From: Streptococcus orisratti DSM 15617
Lineage (GTDB): Bacteria; Bacillota; Bacilli; Lactobacillales; Streptococcaceae
Assembly: GCF_000380105.1 (NCBI RefSeq)
Contig: NZ_KB904450.1
Coordinates: 1 to 62,083, forward strand
Reading direction: 5' to 3'
Length of the DNA: 62,083 bases
Both the position numbers and the translations under genes were made by a program. A model generated the notes under the pieces. That model searched no databases. It was not told where the DNA came from and saw only the letters and a program-made list of their open reading frames with translations. This document shows positions 7,658 to 20,064 of this stretch, piece by piece (position 1 is the first letter of the stretch; each line of letters begins with the position of its first letter).

Positions 7658-8881
7658 TTTTGTTGTTTTGGAGAAGGCGATTTGGTAGCTTTTGATGAGG
7701 TTTTGAAATTTTTGAGCTGCTTCTTTGGTTAATTGTTTAGAAGATTTTCCTTTACGACTGAAAATTTTGTTGTGCTTGTCTCGCTGTTGTTTTTTACTTG
7801 GTTCAACAAAGAGAGAATTGCCATCTATCATTGCCTTTAAGGCGAATTTTGGTTCGTTGTCGTTGATGGGAGTGATGTCTAGTTGACGATGGCGATTGTC
7901 ATTTTGATTGGCATAGTTAAAGCTAGCGCTATTGACGATACTATTTTTTGTCCGAGTTTGTGTATCAATCTCATTAAGAAATTGTCCAGATTCTGATAGG
8001 ATAAACTCAGAGTGAAAGTGGATAAGCACCTTGAAATTGCTTTGCTTGACATTGTCACTATACTTGGGGACTTTTCTACCCGAAGTGTTGGTTTCAATGG
8101 CAACCTTATTATGATAGCGGGAAGACTCGGTCAGACTGTAATCTTGCTCAGGTAGTTTTGTTAAATATTTGGCTAAGGCATCTGCATCGCTGTCTGTTTT
8201 GGTACGGTAGTGTTGACGAACCCAGTTGGCTTGCTGGGCAGAGATAACGTAGCGAAGTTGATGGATTTGTTTGGAAAAAGTGTCCGTTTGTGAGAAGGTG
8301 TCGTCTGGAAAGGCTATCTGTACCAGAGAGGCTAGTTCGGTCCAGAAAGCATCGGTTGGTGAGAGGTTTGCATCAAAATGCCTTAGAAGGGCTCTGGTCT
8401 CATTGGTATTACCACTAAGTTCTTTAGGTAAATTGATGAAATGAGTGAGGAAAGCGAGACTTTTTTTCGCGTTTTGGGTGGAATCAAGTTTAACTTGACT
8501 ATGCCACATAGCTCTAAAGAGAGGACTGCCAACTTTTTGAGCTTCTAAAAATTGACTTTGAAAGGATTTTAAATTAGGATTTGAACGCTCATCTAAAAAA
8601 CTCAATTTCTTGATATAGATTTCTTTAATGACTGTCTTAGACCATCCTTTTTGTACCAATTCTTTAAATTGCTTTAATAAAGCAGGACGGAGCTGCCACT
8701 TCTCTAAAAGTGGTAAGGAGTGATACTCCTCATTTTCAGCGGTTAATGATTCATAGAGATCTTGATAGGCATGATAAATTTTTTCAGATTGGGCTTGTTT
8801 TTCTTCGTGCCGATAGGCAGTAAAACCTAAAATACTTAACATAAAAATGGTAAGGTAAATTCTTAAAATCTTTCCTTTCAT
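7649..8881 (-). CDS. Secreted or membrane-anchored protein of unknown function
   Basis: 410 residues that I do not recognise. The N-terminus MKGKILRIYLTIFMLSILGFTAY is a signal-anchor or signal peptide, so the rest should be outside the membrane. The body is highly charged and helix-rich, with no cysteines, no metal motif and no cell-wall sorting signal. The C-terminal third is basic (KKQQRDKHNKIFSRKGKSS). Start ATG 8881 follows GAGAAAGGGTACAG on the minus strand, and the extended minus-10 TGTTAAAAT lies upstream. It stands alone, convergent with the serine hydrolase gene. Could be a cell-surface or cell-wall-associated factor, but no function should be assigned. Confidence 0.75.
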   Translation of the reverse strand: MKGKILRIYLTIFMLSILGFTAYRHEEKQAQSEKIYHAYQDLYESLTAENEEYHSLPLLEKWQLRPALLKQFKELVQKGWSKTVIKEIYIKKLSFLDERSNPNLKSFQSQFLEAQKVGSPLFRAMWHSQVKLDSTQNAKKSLAFLTHFINLPKELSGNTNETRALLRHFDANLSPTDAFWTELASLVQIAFPDDTFSQTDTFSKQIHQLRYVISAQQANWVRQHYRTKTDSDADALAKYLTKLPEQDYSLTESSRYHNKVAIETNTSGRKVPKYSDNVKQSNFKVLIHFHSEFILSESGQFLNEIDTQTRTKNSIVNSASFNYANQNDNRHRQLDITPINDNEPKFALKAMIDGNSLFVEPSKKQQRDKHNKIFSRKGKSSKQLTKEAAQKFQNLIKSYQIAFSKTTKMQ

Positions 8882-9057
8882 CTGTACCCTTTCTCTTTGA
8901 ATGTTGACTTTATTTTAACATAAAATGCTAATTGCAAGTGTTCAATGTATCAGACTACGTTATTGTAGTTCTCTTGTGTCATCGTAACACTTAACGAAAG
9001 CGAAGTTGCCTTGTTAAATTATCAATATACTTTTCACAGAATATCAGTAAAACAACG

Positions 9058-9082
9058 TCTCCTTATCGGTCTGATAAGGAGA
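9058..9082. terminator. Hairpin at the 3' side of queA
   Basis: A perfect 10-bp inverted repeat, TCTCCTTATC/GATAAGGAGA with a five-base loop. In the queA direction it is followed by CGTTGTTTTAC, a weak T-tract. Confidence 0.6.
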
Positions 9083-9091
9083 GGCTTTCCG

Positions 9092-10120
9092 TTATTTGAC
9101 AAACATAGCGTCACCAAAACTGAAAAAGCGATAATGTTCATCGACTGCGTGTTTATAAGCATCAAGAACAAATTCACGGCCAGCGAAAGCAGAAACTAAC
9201 ATCACTAAGGTAGATTTAGGGAGGTGGAAGTTTGTTGAGAAAGCATCGACAACTTTAAAGCGATATCCTGGCTTGATGAAAATGTTGGTCCAACCGCTGT
9301 CAGCTTTGATGTGACCATCAAACTTTGAACCGATAGTTTCAAGTGTTCGAATGGAAGTTGTTCCTACAGCCACCACACGTTTACCTGCTGCTTTGACTTC
9401 ACGCAGAGTTTGGGCTGCGTCTTCGGATAAGTTATAAAACTCAGAGTGCATCTCATGTTCATCAACATTATCAACTGAAACAGGGCGGAAAGTGCCTAAA
9501 CCAACATGAAGAGTGAGGTAAACTAATTTCACCCCTTTAGCTTCAATTTTTTCTAATAATTCTTCTGTAAAATGTAAACCAGCTGTAGGAGCCGCAGCAG
9601 AGCCATTTTCCTTGGCATAGACGGTCTGGTAACGCTCTCGATCTTCAAGTTTTTCGTGAATATAAGGTGGCAATGGCATTTCGCCAAGGCTTTCAAGAAC
9701 TTCTAGGAAGATACCGTCATAGGCAAATTCGACAATTCGACCTCCGTGGTCTAATTCTTTTTTTACCGTTGCTGTTAGTCGACCATCTCCAAAAGAAATT
9801 TGAGCACCGATACGAAGACGTTTGGCAGGTTTTGCTAAAACTTCCCATTGATCGCCTTCGGTATTTTTAAGTAAAAGCAATTCAACATGTCCATGAGTAT
9901 CAGGTTTTTCACCGTAAAGACGGGCAGGAAGGACACGCGTGTTGTTCATAACTAAAGCATCACCCGGATTCAGTTGATCAATAATGTGGTCAAAATGGGT
10001 GTCTATCATGCTGTGATTGTCTTTGTCAATGACTAATAATTTCGAACTATCACGTTTTTCCAGAGGTGTCTGTGCAATGAGTTCCTCTGGCAAATGAAAA
10101 TTAAAATCTTCAGTATTCAT
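9092..10120 (-). CDS. queA: S-adenosylmethionine:tRNA ribosyltransferase-isomerase
   Basis: 342 residues, the family length. QueA transfers and rearranges the ribose of SAM onto 7-aminomethyl-7-deazaguanine in tRNA to give epoxyqueuosine. Diagnostic segments: [23 protein letters not shown] at the N-terminus, [42 protein letters not shown] and the C-terminal GDAMFVK (from FSFGDAMF). The start is ATG 10120 with GAGGAATATA upstream; the frame continues 21 residues upstream without a start signal. Monocistronic here; other queuosine genes are not in the window. Confidence 0.97.
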   Translation of the reverse strand: MNTEDFNFHLPEELIAQTPLEKRDSSKLLVIDKDNHSMIDTHFDHIIDQLNPGDALVMNNTRVLPARLYGEKPDTHGHVELLLLKNTEGDQWEVLAKPAKRLRIGAQISFGDGRLTATVKKELDHGGRIVEFAYDGIFLEVLESLGEMPLPPYIHEKLEDRERYQTVYAKENGSAAAPTAGLHFTEELLEKIEAKGVKLVYLTLHVGLGTFRPVSVDNVDEHEMHSEFYNLSEDAAQTLREVKAAGKRVVAVGTTSIRTLETIGSKFDGHIKADSGWTNIFIKPGYRFKVVDAFSTNFHLPKSTLVMLVSAFAGREFVLDAYKHAVDEHYRFFSFGDAMFVK

Positions 10121-10323
10121 TATATTCCTCGTTAACTCTCTTTTTAGCCTTCCTATTATATCACGATAACTGCTTGCCGTCATCTTTGAATCACTTAATT
10201 GTAATCATTCTAAATAAATGATACAATAGTTATAAGAAGGATAGCTATCTCAATTTTATACTCTTTTAGTTTATCTTCTCTTGCTGTAGTTCAGTAGAGT
10301 TTGCAAATCTTTATTTTGAATTA
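10121..10323. other. Intergenic between queA and repeat C
   Basis: Holds the queA promoter region (minus strand) and no gene. Confidence 0.4.
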
Positions 10324-10488
10324 AAAACCTATATTCACAGTTCAGTACTTTTATCTAAGGCTAGTTTTTGAGCTACTCATCGTTAGTTTTTTTCAAAATA
10401 CAGTCAGTATTTCCTCAAAAAAAAACTGCCTTGATTAGCGAAAAACGATTTCTTATCTATAAGCACTTCGCTTGTGAATACAGGTTCT
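10324..10488 (+). repeat. Dispersed repeat family C, copy 1
   Basis: About 165 bp, nearly identical to 48048-48209. Terminal inverted repeats: AAAACCTATATTCAC at the left (AGAACCTGTATTCAC in the other copy) and GTGAATACAGGTTCT at the right. No open frame. It lies just before the VIT-family gene and ends about 50 bases before its start. Confidence 0.85.
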
Positions 10489-10537
10489 AAAAGGCTACCT
10501 AAAAGGTTAAACTAAAAAGATAGAAAGTTGGTTTCAA

Positions 10538-11047
10538 ATGGCAGTCAACGATTATGCAAAGTCCATAGTTTATGGCGGAATGGATGGCATTGTGACAACT
10601 TTTGCCGTAGTGGCAGGGTCGGTTGGTGGAAATCTTGGCGTAGCCCCCATTATCGTTTTAGGATTTTCTAACTTACTGGCTGATGGTTTTTCCATGGCAG
10701 TTGGTGATTACCTCAGTTCAACAACTGAGGAGCATGTGGACAAGAGAAAGGCGGTTAAAAATGCTGCTGCGACCTTTATTTCATTCAATTTTTTTGGTCT
10801 GATTCCCTTATTATCTTATCTCTTGTTCAATATTTTCAGTGCTTTTCAAGATAATACGTTCACCATTGCCTGTGTCTTGGTTTCTTTTGCCTTAGCACTT
10901 TTGGGATTGGTTAAAGCACACATAACAAACAGAAATAAGGGAAAAGAACTTCTGCGTACTCTAATAGTTGGTCTAACGGCGGCCTTATTTGCCTACTATG
11001 TTGGCCAACTTTTGGGAAATATGGCTGACGCTTGGTTACAAAAATAG
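10538..11047 (+). CDS. Short VIT1/CCC1-family membrane protein
   Basis: 169 residues. VIT1/CCC1 proteins move ferrous iron or manganese across membranes as proton antiporters. The N-terminal VYGGMDGIVTTFAVVAGSVGG and LADGFSMAVGDYLSSTTEEH segments are the conserved VIT helices 1 and 2. Only about ten residues link these to the next helix (NAAATFISFNFFGLIPLLSYL), so the cytoplasmic metal-binding domain of plant and yeast-type VIT proteins is absent. Five membrane segments are predictable. The ribosome binding site is poor (AGAAAGTTGG). It has its own strong terminator. Manganese or iron export is likely but not shown. Confidence 0.82.
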   Translation: MAVNDYAKSIVYGGMDGIVTTFAVVAGSVGGNLGVAPIIVLGFSNLLADGFSMAVGDYLSSTTEEHVDKRKAVKNAAATFISFNFFGLIPLLSYLLFNIFSAFQDNTFTIACVLVSFALALLGLVKAHITNRNKGKELLRTLIVGLTAALFAYYVGQLLGNMADAWLQK

Positions 11048-11062
11048 TCTATAATTAAAAAG

Positions 11063-11120
11063 AAGCTGGATGACAAATCACTATTTCTCATAGGTTTGAT
11101 TTGTCATCCAGCTTTTTCTT
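11063..11120 (+). terminator. Strong terminator of the VIT-family gene
   Basis: A 17-bp perfect stem (11064-11080 with 11097-11113; AGCTGGATGACAAATCA on the left) followed by TTTTCTTTT. Confidence 0.9.
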
Positions 11121-13361
<2,241 letters not shown>

Positions 13362-13372
13362 GAGGAAATCTT

Positions 13373-14398
13373 ATGGTTAAGAAACAAAAACGTGCGCGCT
13401 TGATTTACAATCCGACATCTGGACAAGAAATCATGAAGAAAAATGTTGCAGAAGTTTTGAATGTTTTGGAAGGTTTTGGCTATGAAACATCTGCTTTTCA
13501 GACCACTCCAGAAAAAGATTCTGCCAAAAAAGAAGCTGAACGCGCTGCCCTTGCAGGCTTTGACTTGGTTATTGCAGCTGGAGGGGATGGAACGATTAAT
13601 GAAGTTGTTAATGGGATAGCACCGCTGAAGAAGCGGCCTAAAATGGCTATTATTCCGACTGGAACGACTAATGATTATGCACGGGCATTGAAAGTTCCGC
13701 GTGGCAATCCCGTTGAAGCGGCCAAGTTGATTGGTAAAAATCAACTGATTAAAATGGACATTGGTCAAGCTTACGAAGATACTTATTTTATCAACATTGC
13801 TGCGGCTGGTTCCTTCACTGAGTTGACCTACAGTGTCCCAAGTCAGTTGAAAACCATGTTTGGTTACTTGGCTTATTTGGTCAAGGGAGTTGAGTTATTA
13901 CCGCAAGTCAGTAAGGTTCCTGTTAGAATTACGCATGATAATGGTGTTTTTGAGGGTGACGTTTCGATGATTTTTACTGCCCTCACTAATTCTGTGGGCG
14001 GATTTGAACAAATTGCACCGGATGCTAAGCTAGATGATGGGAAATTTACCTTGATTTTGGTCAAGACAGCTAATCTGATTGAGATTTTGCATTTGATTCG
14101 CTTGGTCCTAGACGGAGGCAAACACATCAACGACAGACGTGTTGAGTACATTAAAACTAGCTATATTGAAATTGAACCAAAATCTGATAAGCGCATGATG
14201 ATTAATTTGGATGGCGAATATGGTGGAGATGCTCCGATTACTCTCAAGAATTTGAAAAATCACATCACTTTCTTCGCCAATACGGATGAAATTTCAGACG
14301 ATGCTCTGGTATGGAGTCAGGAAGAATTGGCACTAGAAGCTATCGCTCAGAAATTTGCCCACGAAGTTGAAGAACTCAAACCTGAAATAGAGGAGTAG
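13373..14398 (+). CDS. dgkB: Diacylglycerol kinase (DgkB-like lipid kinase)
   Basis: 341 residues of the soluble DAGK catalytic family. It phosphorylates diacylglycerol, recycling the lipid released by glycerophosphate transfer to lipoteichoic acid. The nucleotide-binding motif GGDGTINEVVNGIA is near residue 70, followed by PTGTTNDYARALKVPRG. The C-terminal half (VSMIFTALTNSVGGFEQIAPDAKLDDGKFTLILVK, split here by eye) is the typical beta-sandwich. Start ATG 13373 after AGAGGAAATC, 11 bases beyond ligA, implies co-transcription. pulA starts six bases after its stop. Confidence 0.93.
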   Translation: MVKKQKRARLIYNPTSGQEIMKKNVAEVLNVLEGFGYETSAFQTTPEKDSAKKEAERAALAGFDLVIAAGGDGTINEVVNGIAPLKKRPKMAIIPTGTTNDYARALKVPRGNPVEAAKLIGKNQLIKMDIGQAYEDTYFINIAAAGSFTELTYSVPSQLKTMFGYLAYLVKGVELLPQVSKVPVRITHDNGVFEGDVSMIFTALTNSVGGFEQIAPDAKLDDGKFTLILVKTANLIEILHLIRLVLDGGKHINDRRVEYIKTSYIEIEPKSDKRMMINLDGEYGGDAPITLKNLKNHITFFANTDEISDDALVWSQEELALEAIAQKFAHEVEELKPEIEE

Positions 14399-14404
14399 AA
14401 TAAT

Positions 14405-16705
14405 ATGGAAAACACTGTAATCGTGCACTACCATAGCCGTCAAGGTAGTTATTTCGACCGAAGTTTATGGCAATGGCGTGACGGTCACTTGGGGAGAGAT
14501 GCCCGCTTTTCGCGTTATGATAGCTTTGGAGCAGTAGCGACTTTAACTGAGCCAGCACCTTATTTTTTGAGTCATATCTACGTAATTGTTAAGAATCGAG
14601 ATTGGAGTTATAAGACTGTTGACTACCGCATCAATCGTGAAAATGGTGGTTCTAAAACAGAAGTTTGGTTAGTTGATGGTGATAGTACAGTTTACTATTC
14701 TCGTCAAGCAGCAGTTGCAAGCCATTCCTACGGTCGGAGACAACCTCATGCATTTGATATGGGAACTAATAGTAAAGTTTTTGATCAAAAATGGGGCTTT
14801 GATGGTTGGTTGGGAGCTAAGTATTCTGAAAGGTTTACAGAATTTAGACTCTGGGCACCAACTGCAGAAAAAGTAGAGTTAGTACTTTACAACTCAACAG
14901 ATGAAAAAGCCAGTGTGGAGCGGGTTTTTCCTATGGTACGGGGAAACGAAGTGAATCATTCAGACCACAGTAAGAATACACATGGGGTCTGGTTTGAAAC
15001 CATACAGGGAAATATGAATTATCAGGCTTACTGTTACCGCATATATTATCGTAAACGAACCTTTAGGGATACCAGAGATCCCTATTCTATTGCAACAACA
15101 GCGAATGGGCGCCGCTCAATTGTCATTGCTCCTGAACATCTTATTCCAGAAGGTTTTAGTATCAAGCATGGAAAAGAAGCTGCTTGGCGGTTATCTAACC
15201 CAAATCAAGCAGTCATTTATGAGATGCATATTCGTGACTTTTCACAATCGGAAACATCTGGAGTCAATCCTAAAAATCGCGGAAAATTTCTTGGTGCCAT
15301 TGAAACAGGAACGCGTAATCAGTTTGGGGATAAGACTGGTTTTGATTATGTAAAAGACTTAGGAGTCACTCACATTCAGTTACAACCCATTTTTGATCAT
15401 CATCAAACCTTTGATGCTGATGGAAATTATGCTTATAATTGGGGCTATGATCCAGAAAACTATAATGTTCCTGAGGCGAGTTTTACAAGTAAACCTCATG
15501 AGCCTGCAACTCGTATTTTAGAATTAAAACAACTTGTTCAAGCCTATCATGATGCAGGGCTTGGGGTGATTATGGATGTGGTTTACAATCACACCTATTC
15601 TTCACAAGATTCGGCTTTTCAATTAGCGGTTCCAGATTATTATTATCGTATGAATTCTGATGGTTCTTTCCAAAATGGCTCTGGTTGTGGCAATGAGATG
15701 GCTAGTGAGAAAGAAATGTATCGAAAATACATGATTGATTCTATTCTTTACTGGGCTCAAAATTACAATTTGGATGGTTTTCGTTTTGACTTAATGGGGC
15801 TTCATGATGTTGAAACGATGAATGCCATTCGGCAAGAGTTAGACAAGATTGACCCTAACATCCTTCTTTACGGTGAGGGTTGGGACATGGGTATTGGTCT
15901 GATGCCAGAGGATAAAGCTAAAAAAGATAACGCACAGCAAATGCCAAACATTGGTTTCTTTAACGATGATCAACGTAATGCGGTTAAAGGTGCGGAAGTT
16001 TATGGTGACTTTAAGCGAGGTTTTGTATCGGGTGCCTCCTCGGAGGATAAGGTTGCTAAGGCTATTCTTGGAAGTGATGAACTTGTTAATTATTTGGCTC
16101 CAAATCAAGTGTTGAATTATGTTGAAGCTCATGATAATTACAATCTTAATGATCTTCTTTTAGAGTTACATCCTACTGATAGTGTTGAGGAACATGTTCG
16201 TCGAGTTGAGTTGGCAACAGCAATGAATCTTTTAATGCAAGGGATGAGCTTTATGCAGTTGGGACAGGAATTTTTAAGAACAAAACTTTATCCAACGGGT
16301 CAAGATGGACAACTGACTGATGCAGACAAGGAACGTGCAATGAATTCTTACAACGCACCTGATAATGTCAATCAAGTAAATTGGCGTCATGTGACCTACC
16401 ATAAATCAACGATTGAGTTTGTTAAAAAAGTTATTCAAATGAAAACTCAAACTCCATATTTTTCATACCAGACATTTAAAGATGTGCGTGAGCATGTTTA
16501 TGTTAATAGTGCTGTTACTGGGACTGGTTTTATTAGCTTCATTGTTGAAGACGAAAGGAAATACAAAGTCATTTTCAATGCTTCTGGAAAACGCTTGCAA
16601 ACTAAACGATTTAATGATATAATAATAACAAATGATGAGAGTTTTCGAAAAAATGAATTAATGCTTGATAATTTGACAGCGGCGATCCTTGATATCACGG
16701 AATAA
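14405..16705 (+). CDS. pulA: Type I pullulanase / glycogen debranching enzyme, intracellular
   Basis: 766 residues without a signal peptide or wall anchor, so cytosolic. It hydrolyses alpha-1,6 branches in glycogen-derived or imported limit dextrins. An N-terminal carbohydrate-binding-like region precedes an E-set domain (FRLWAPTAEKVELVLY, about 140) and a GH13 barrel. YAYNWGYDPENYN is the type I pullulanase signature; catalytic residues are the Asp of DGFRFDLMG, the Glu of LLYGEGWDMG and the Asp of VEAHDNYN. It starts six bases after dgkB, so it is transcribed with ligA-dgkB, and a terminator separates it from glgB. Confidence 0.94.
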   Translation: MENTVIVHYHSRQGSYFDRSLWQWRDGHLGRDARFSRYDSFGAVATLTEPAPYFLSHIYVIVKNRDWSYKTVDYRINRENGGSKTEVWLVDGDSTVYYSRQAAVASHSYGRRQPHAFDMGTNSKVFDQKWGFDGWLGAKYSERFTEFRLWAPTAEKVELVLYNSTDEKASVERVFPMVRGNEVNHSDHSKNTHGVWFETIQGNMNYQAYCYRIYYRKRTFRDTRDPYSIATTANGRRSIVIAPEHLIPEGFSIKHGKEAAWRLSNPNQAVIYEMHIRDFSQSETSGVNPKNRGKFLGAIETGTRNQFGDKTGFDYVKDLGVTHIQLQPIFDHHQTFDADGNYAYNWGYDPENYNVPEASFTSKPHEPATRILELKQLVQAYHDAGLGVIMDVVYNHTYSSQDSAFQLAVPDYYYRMNSDGSFQNGSGCGNEMASEKEMYRKYMIDSILYWAQNYNLDGFRFDLMGLHDVETMNAIRQELDKIDPNILLYGEGWDMGIGLMPEDKAKKDNAQQMPNIGFFNDDQRNAVKGAEVYGDFKRGFVSGASSEDKVAKAILGSDELVNYLAPNQVLNYVEAHDNYNLNDLLLELHPTDSVEEHVRRVELATAMNLLMQGMSFMQLGQEFLRTKLYPTGQDGQLTDADKERAMNSYNAPDNVNQVNWRHVTYHKSTIEFVKKVIQMKTQTPYFSYQTFKDVREHVYVNSAVTGTGFISFIVEDERKYKVIFNASGKRLQTKRFNDIIITNDESFRKNELMLDNLTAAILDITE

Positions 16706-16736
16706 CCTGAGGTTTCTCGGGTTATTTTTGTTTTTT
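16701..16736 (+). terminator. Intrinsic terminator of ligA-dgkB-pulA
   Basis: AATAACCTGAG and CTCGGGTTATT pair around a short loop, followed by TTTTGTTTTTT. Confidence 0.85.
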
Positions 16737-17014
16737 CGAGACATATATTAATTGAAAATCGAAATAGTGTAAAAGTGACATGATAATTTTGATTTTCTTT
16801 CAATATTATTTTGTCATTTTTTATTTTTTAACACACTATGGGGTGCTCTAAGGAGCTAAATTTTCAATAATATTTGTTCGGTTTATCTTTTGTTACTTAG
16901 ACATAGCTAGTGAGATTTATTTTATCTGTATTGTTATAGTATGGGTGATTAGAACACATATTGTGTGAAATTTTACTGATAAGGGCAATCAGGATAGTGG
17001 TTTAGAGGGGGGAT
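16737..17014. other. pulA-glgB intergenic: element remnant and glgB promoter
   Basis: ATTGAAAATC (16751-16760) and GATTTTCTTTCAAT (16791-16804) are inverted ends resembling those of the RUP-like repeat, with about 30 bases between, so a deleted element is likely. TG-T-TATAGT at 16932-16940 is an extended minus-10 for glgB, giving a leader of about 70 bases. Confidence 0.5.
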
Positions 17015-17017
17015 TTG

Positions 17018-18904
17018 ATGGATAATAAAGAAGCGCTCTACACTTTTGGAATAGGGGAAAATTTCCATATTCAACAGTATTTTGGGGTGCATTGTGATCA
17101 CCAAGAGGATAAAGATGGCTATGTTTTTAGAGTTTGGGCACCAAATGCAGAACTTGTTCAGCTGATTGGTGACTTTACAGAGTGGCGCAATGAACCGCTT
17201 CAAATGACTAAAAATGAAGCGGGAGTTTGGGAAGTTTTTACGGACTTACCCAAGGAAGGACAACTTTACAAGTATTTAGTGACACGAAAAGGTGGTCAAG
17301 TTGTTGAAAAAATGGAACCAGTAGCGCTCTACTTGGAGGAACGCCCAGGGACTGCGGCTGTTGTCAAGATCCTTGAGGATAAAAAGTGGAAAGATGGTCT
17401 TTGGATGGGACGCCGTAAACGCTTCGGTTTCAAACAACGGCCGGTTAATATTTACGAAGTCCATGCCAATTCATGGAAAAAGGATGAAACTGGAAAACCT
17501 TATCAGTTTAAAGAGTTAAAAGAGGAATTGATTCCTTACCTAGTGAAAATGAATTATACCCATGTGGAGTTCATGCCGTTGATGGCGCATCCCTTGGGGA
17601 TGAGTTGGGGCTACCAGTTGATGGGGTATTTTGCCTTCGAGCACACTTACGGGACACCGGAAGATTTTCAAGATTTCGTAGAAGCTTGTCATCAGAACAA
17701 TATTGGTGTTATTGTTGACTGGGTTCCAGGACATTTTACACAAAATGACGATGCCCTAGCTTATTTTGATGGAACGCCAACTTATGAATATCAAGATCAT
17801 CATCGCGCCCATAATTACCGTTGGGGAGCATTGAACTTTGACCTTGGTAAAAATCAAGTGCAGTCTTTCTTGATTTCAAGTGCCTTGTTTTGGATTGAGT
17901 TTTACCATATTGATGGTATCCGTGTTGATGCTGTCAGCAATATGCTTTATCTAGACTACGATGATGGACCATGGTCGCCAAATCAATTTGGGGGAAATCG
18001 TAATATTGAAGGCTATAATTTCCTTCGCCGTCTTAATGGGATTGTCAAGTATCATCACCCAGACGTTATGATGATTGCTGAGGAATCAACAGCTGCAACA
18101 CCAATTACCAAACCGCTTAGTGAGGATGGCTGTGGTTTTGACTATAAATGGAACATGGGCTGGATGAACGATATCCTCAGATTCTTTGCAGAAGATCCTA
18201 TTTATCGTCAATATGACTTTAACTTGGTCACTTTTAGCTTCATGTATGCATTTAATGAAAATTTTATCTTACCATTTTCACATGATGAAGTTGTTCACGG
18301 CAAAAAAAGCATGATGCACAAAATGTGGGGAGACCGCTATAACCAGTTTGCGGGATTACGTACCCTTTACACTTACCAGATTTGTCATCCGGGTAAAAAA
18401 TTACTCTTTATGGGGTCGGAATTTGGTCAGTTTTTGGAATGGAAGTATGATCATGAGTTAGAATGGGGAAATCTTGATGAAGAAGATAAACTCAACTTAA
18501 AAATGCAAGATTTCACCAGCCATCTCAATCAATTTTATAAGGAGCATAAAGCTCTATGGCAGATTGATGATTCCTATGAAGGACTTGAGATTATTGATGC
18601 CGATAATACTGCGGAATCTGTTCTATCTTTCATTCGTAAGAATGACAAGGGAGATATGTTGATTTGTATCTTTAACATGACGCCGGTCGAACGTAGAGAT
18701 TTTACTATCGGTGTACCGGTTGCAGGCATCTATGAAGAAGTTCTTAATACGGAGTTAGAGGCTTTTGGTGGCGTTTGGAAAGAAGGTAATCCAAATGTTC
18801 GGACGCAGACTGGACTTTGGAAACACTATCAAAACACGCTCACTTTTACCCTTCCAGCACTTGGAGCAAGTATCTGGAAAATTAAACGTCGTTTGAAAAA
18901 ATAA
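17018..18904 (+). CDS. glgB: 1,4-alpha-glucan branching enzyme
   Basis: 628 residues. GlgB makes the alpha-1,6 branches of glycogen. A carbohydrate-binding domain ([22 protein letters not shown], about 30) precedes the GH13 barrel. Catalytic residues are the Asp in [13 protein letters not shown], the Glu in [12 protein letters not shown] and the Asp in [16 protein letters not shown] 17018 has the strong site GAGGGGGG six bases upstream. It is the first gene of glgBCDAP; glgC begins 20 bases after it. Together these genes build and mobilise intracellular glycogen. Confidence 0.97.
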   Translation: MDNKEALYTFGIGENFHIQQYFGVHCDHQEDKDGYVFRVWAPNAELVQLIGDFTEWRNEPLQMTKNEAGVWEVFTDLPKEGQLYKYLVTRKGGQVVEKMEPVALYLEERPGTAAVVKILEDKKWKDGLWMGRRKRFGFKQRPVNIYEVHANSWKKDETGKPYQFKELKEELIPYLVKMNYTHVEFMPLMAHPLGMSWGYQLMGYFAFEHTYGTPEDFQDFVEACHQNNIGVIVDWVPGHFTQNDDALAYFDGTPTYEYQDHHRAHNYRWGALNFDLGKNQVQSFLISSALFWIEFYHIDGIRVDAVSNMLYLDYDDGPWSPNQFGGNRNIEGYNFLRRLNGIVKYHHPDVMMIAEESTAATPITKPLSEDGCGFDYKWNMGWMNDILRFFAEDPIYRQYDFNLVTFSFMYAFNENFILPFSHDEVVHGKKSMMHKMWGDRYNQFAGLRTLYTYQICHPGKKLLFMGSEFGQFLEWKYDHELEWGNLDEEDKLNLKMQDFTSHLNQFYKEHKALWQIDDSYEGLEIIDADNTAESVLSFIRKNDKGDMLICIFNMTPVERRDFTIGVPVAGIYEEVLNTELEAFGGVWKEGNPNVRTQTGLWKHYQNTLTFTLPALGASIWKIKRRLKK

Positions 18905-18924
18905 ACCTAAGAAAGGAAAACTAC

Positions 18925-20064
18925 ATGAAGAATGAAATGTTAGCTCTGATCCTCGCCGGAGGACAAGGAACTCGTCTTGGAAAATTGACACAAAGCATTG
19001 CAAAACCTGCGGTTCAATTTGGAGGACGCTATCGTATCATTGATTTTGCACTTTCAAATTGTGCAAATTCAGGCATTAACAATGTAGGTGTTATTACACA
19101 GTACCAACCCCTAGCTTTAAACAGCCACATTGGAAACGGATCATCATGGGGACTTGATGGTATTAACGCGGGAGCTACCATTCTTCAGCCTTATTCAGCG
19201 ACTGAAGGAAATCGTTGGTTCCAAGGTACTAGCCATGCCATCTATCAAAATATTGATTACATTGATAGTATCAATCCAGAATATGTTTTGATTTTGTCAG
19301 GAGATCATATTTATAAGATGGATTATGATGATATGCTCCAAACCCATAAAGATAATTATGCTAGCTTGACAGTTGCCGTTATTGATGTTCCTCTCAAAGA
19401 AGCCAGTCGCTTTGGTATTATGAACACCGATTCAAATGACCGAATTGTCGAGTTTGAAGAAAAACCAGCTGAGCCAAAATCAACTAAGGCATCCATGGGG
19501 ATTTATATCTTCAATTGGCAACGTCTTCGTACCATGTTGGTAGATGCAGAAAAGAATAATGTTGATATGTCGGACTTTGGTTCGAATGTCATTCCGGCCT
19601 ATCTTGAATCGGGTGAACGTGTTTATACTTACAACTTCCAAGGTTACTGGAAAGATGTAGGTACCATTGAATCACTTTGGGAAGCCAATATGGAATATAT
19701 TGGTGAAGACAATGATCTTCATAGTCGTGATCGCTCATGGAAAATCTACTCCAAGAATTTGATTGCGCCACCAAACTTTATTACTGAAACTGCCGATGTC
19801 AAAGATTCATTGGTTGTGGATGGCTGTTTTGTATCTGGAAAAGTTGAACATTCCATCCTATCAACTAATGTTCAGGTAAAAGAAGGTGCTGAAATTAAAG
19901 ATTCCTTTATCATGAGTGGCGCCATTATCGGTGAAGGTGCAAAAATAACCCGTGCCATTGTTGGTGAAGGTGCTAAGATTGCTGAAGGCGTTGTTATTGA
20001 CGGAACGGATGAAGTTCAAGTTATTGGTTATAATGAAGTAGTGGGGGTACCAAATGAAGATTGA
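18925..20064 (+). CDS. glgC: Glucose-1-phosphate adenylyltransferase, catalytic subunit
   Basis: 379 residues. It makes ADP-glucose from glucose-1-phosphate and ATP, the committed step of glycogen synthesis. The nucleotidyltransferase signature [15 protein letters not shown] is at residues 8-22 and [19 protein letters not shown] follows. [14 protein letters not shown] holds the metal-binding Asp. The C-terminal left-handed beta helix is seen as hexapeptide-like repeats ([34 protein letters not shown], broken here by eye). ATG 18925 follows AAGAAAGGAAAAC. Its end overlaps glgD by 11 bases, implying coupled translation and a GlgC-GlgD complex. Confidence 0.97.
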   Translation: MKNEMLALILAGGQGTRLGKLTQSIAKPAVQFGGRYRIIDFALSNCANSGINNVGVITQYQPLALNSHIGNGSSWGLDGINAGATILQPYSATEGNRWFQGTSHAIYQNIDYIDSINPEYVLILSGDHIYKMDYDDMLQTHKDNYASLTVAVIDVPLKEASRFGIMNTDSNDRIVEFEEKPAEPKSTKASMGIYIFNWQRLRTMLVDAEKNNVDMSDFGSNVIPAYLESGERVYTYNFQGYWKDVGTIESLWEANMEYIGEDNDLHSRDRSWKIYSKNLIAPPNFITETADVKDSLVVDGCFVSGKVEHSILSTNVQVKEGAEIKDSFIMSGAIIGEGAKITRAIVGEGAKIAEGVVIDGTDEVQVIGYNEVVGVPNED

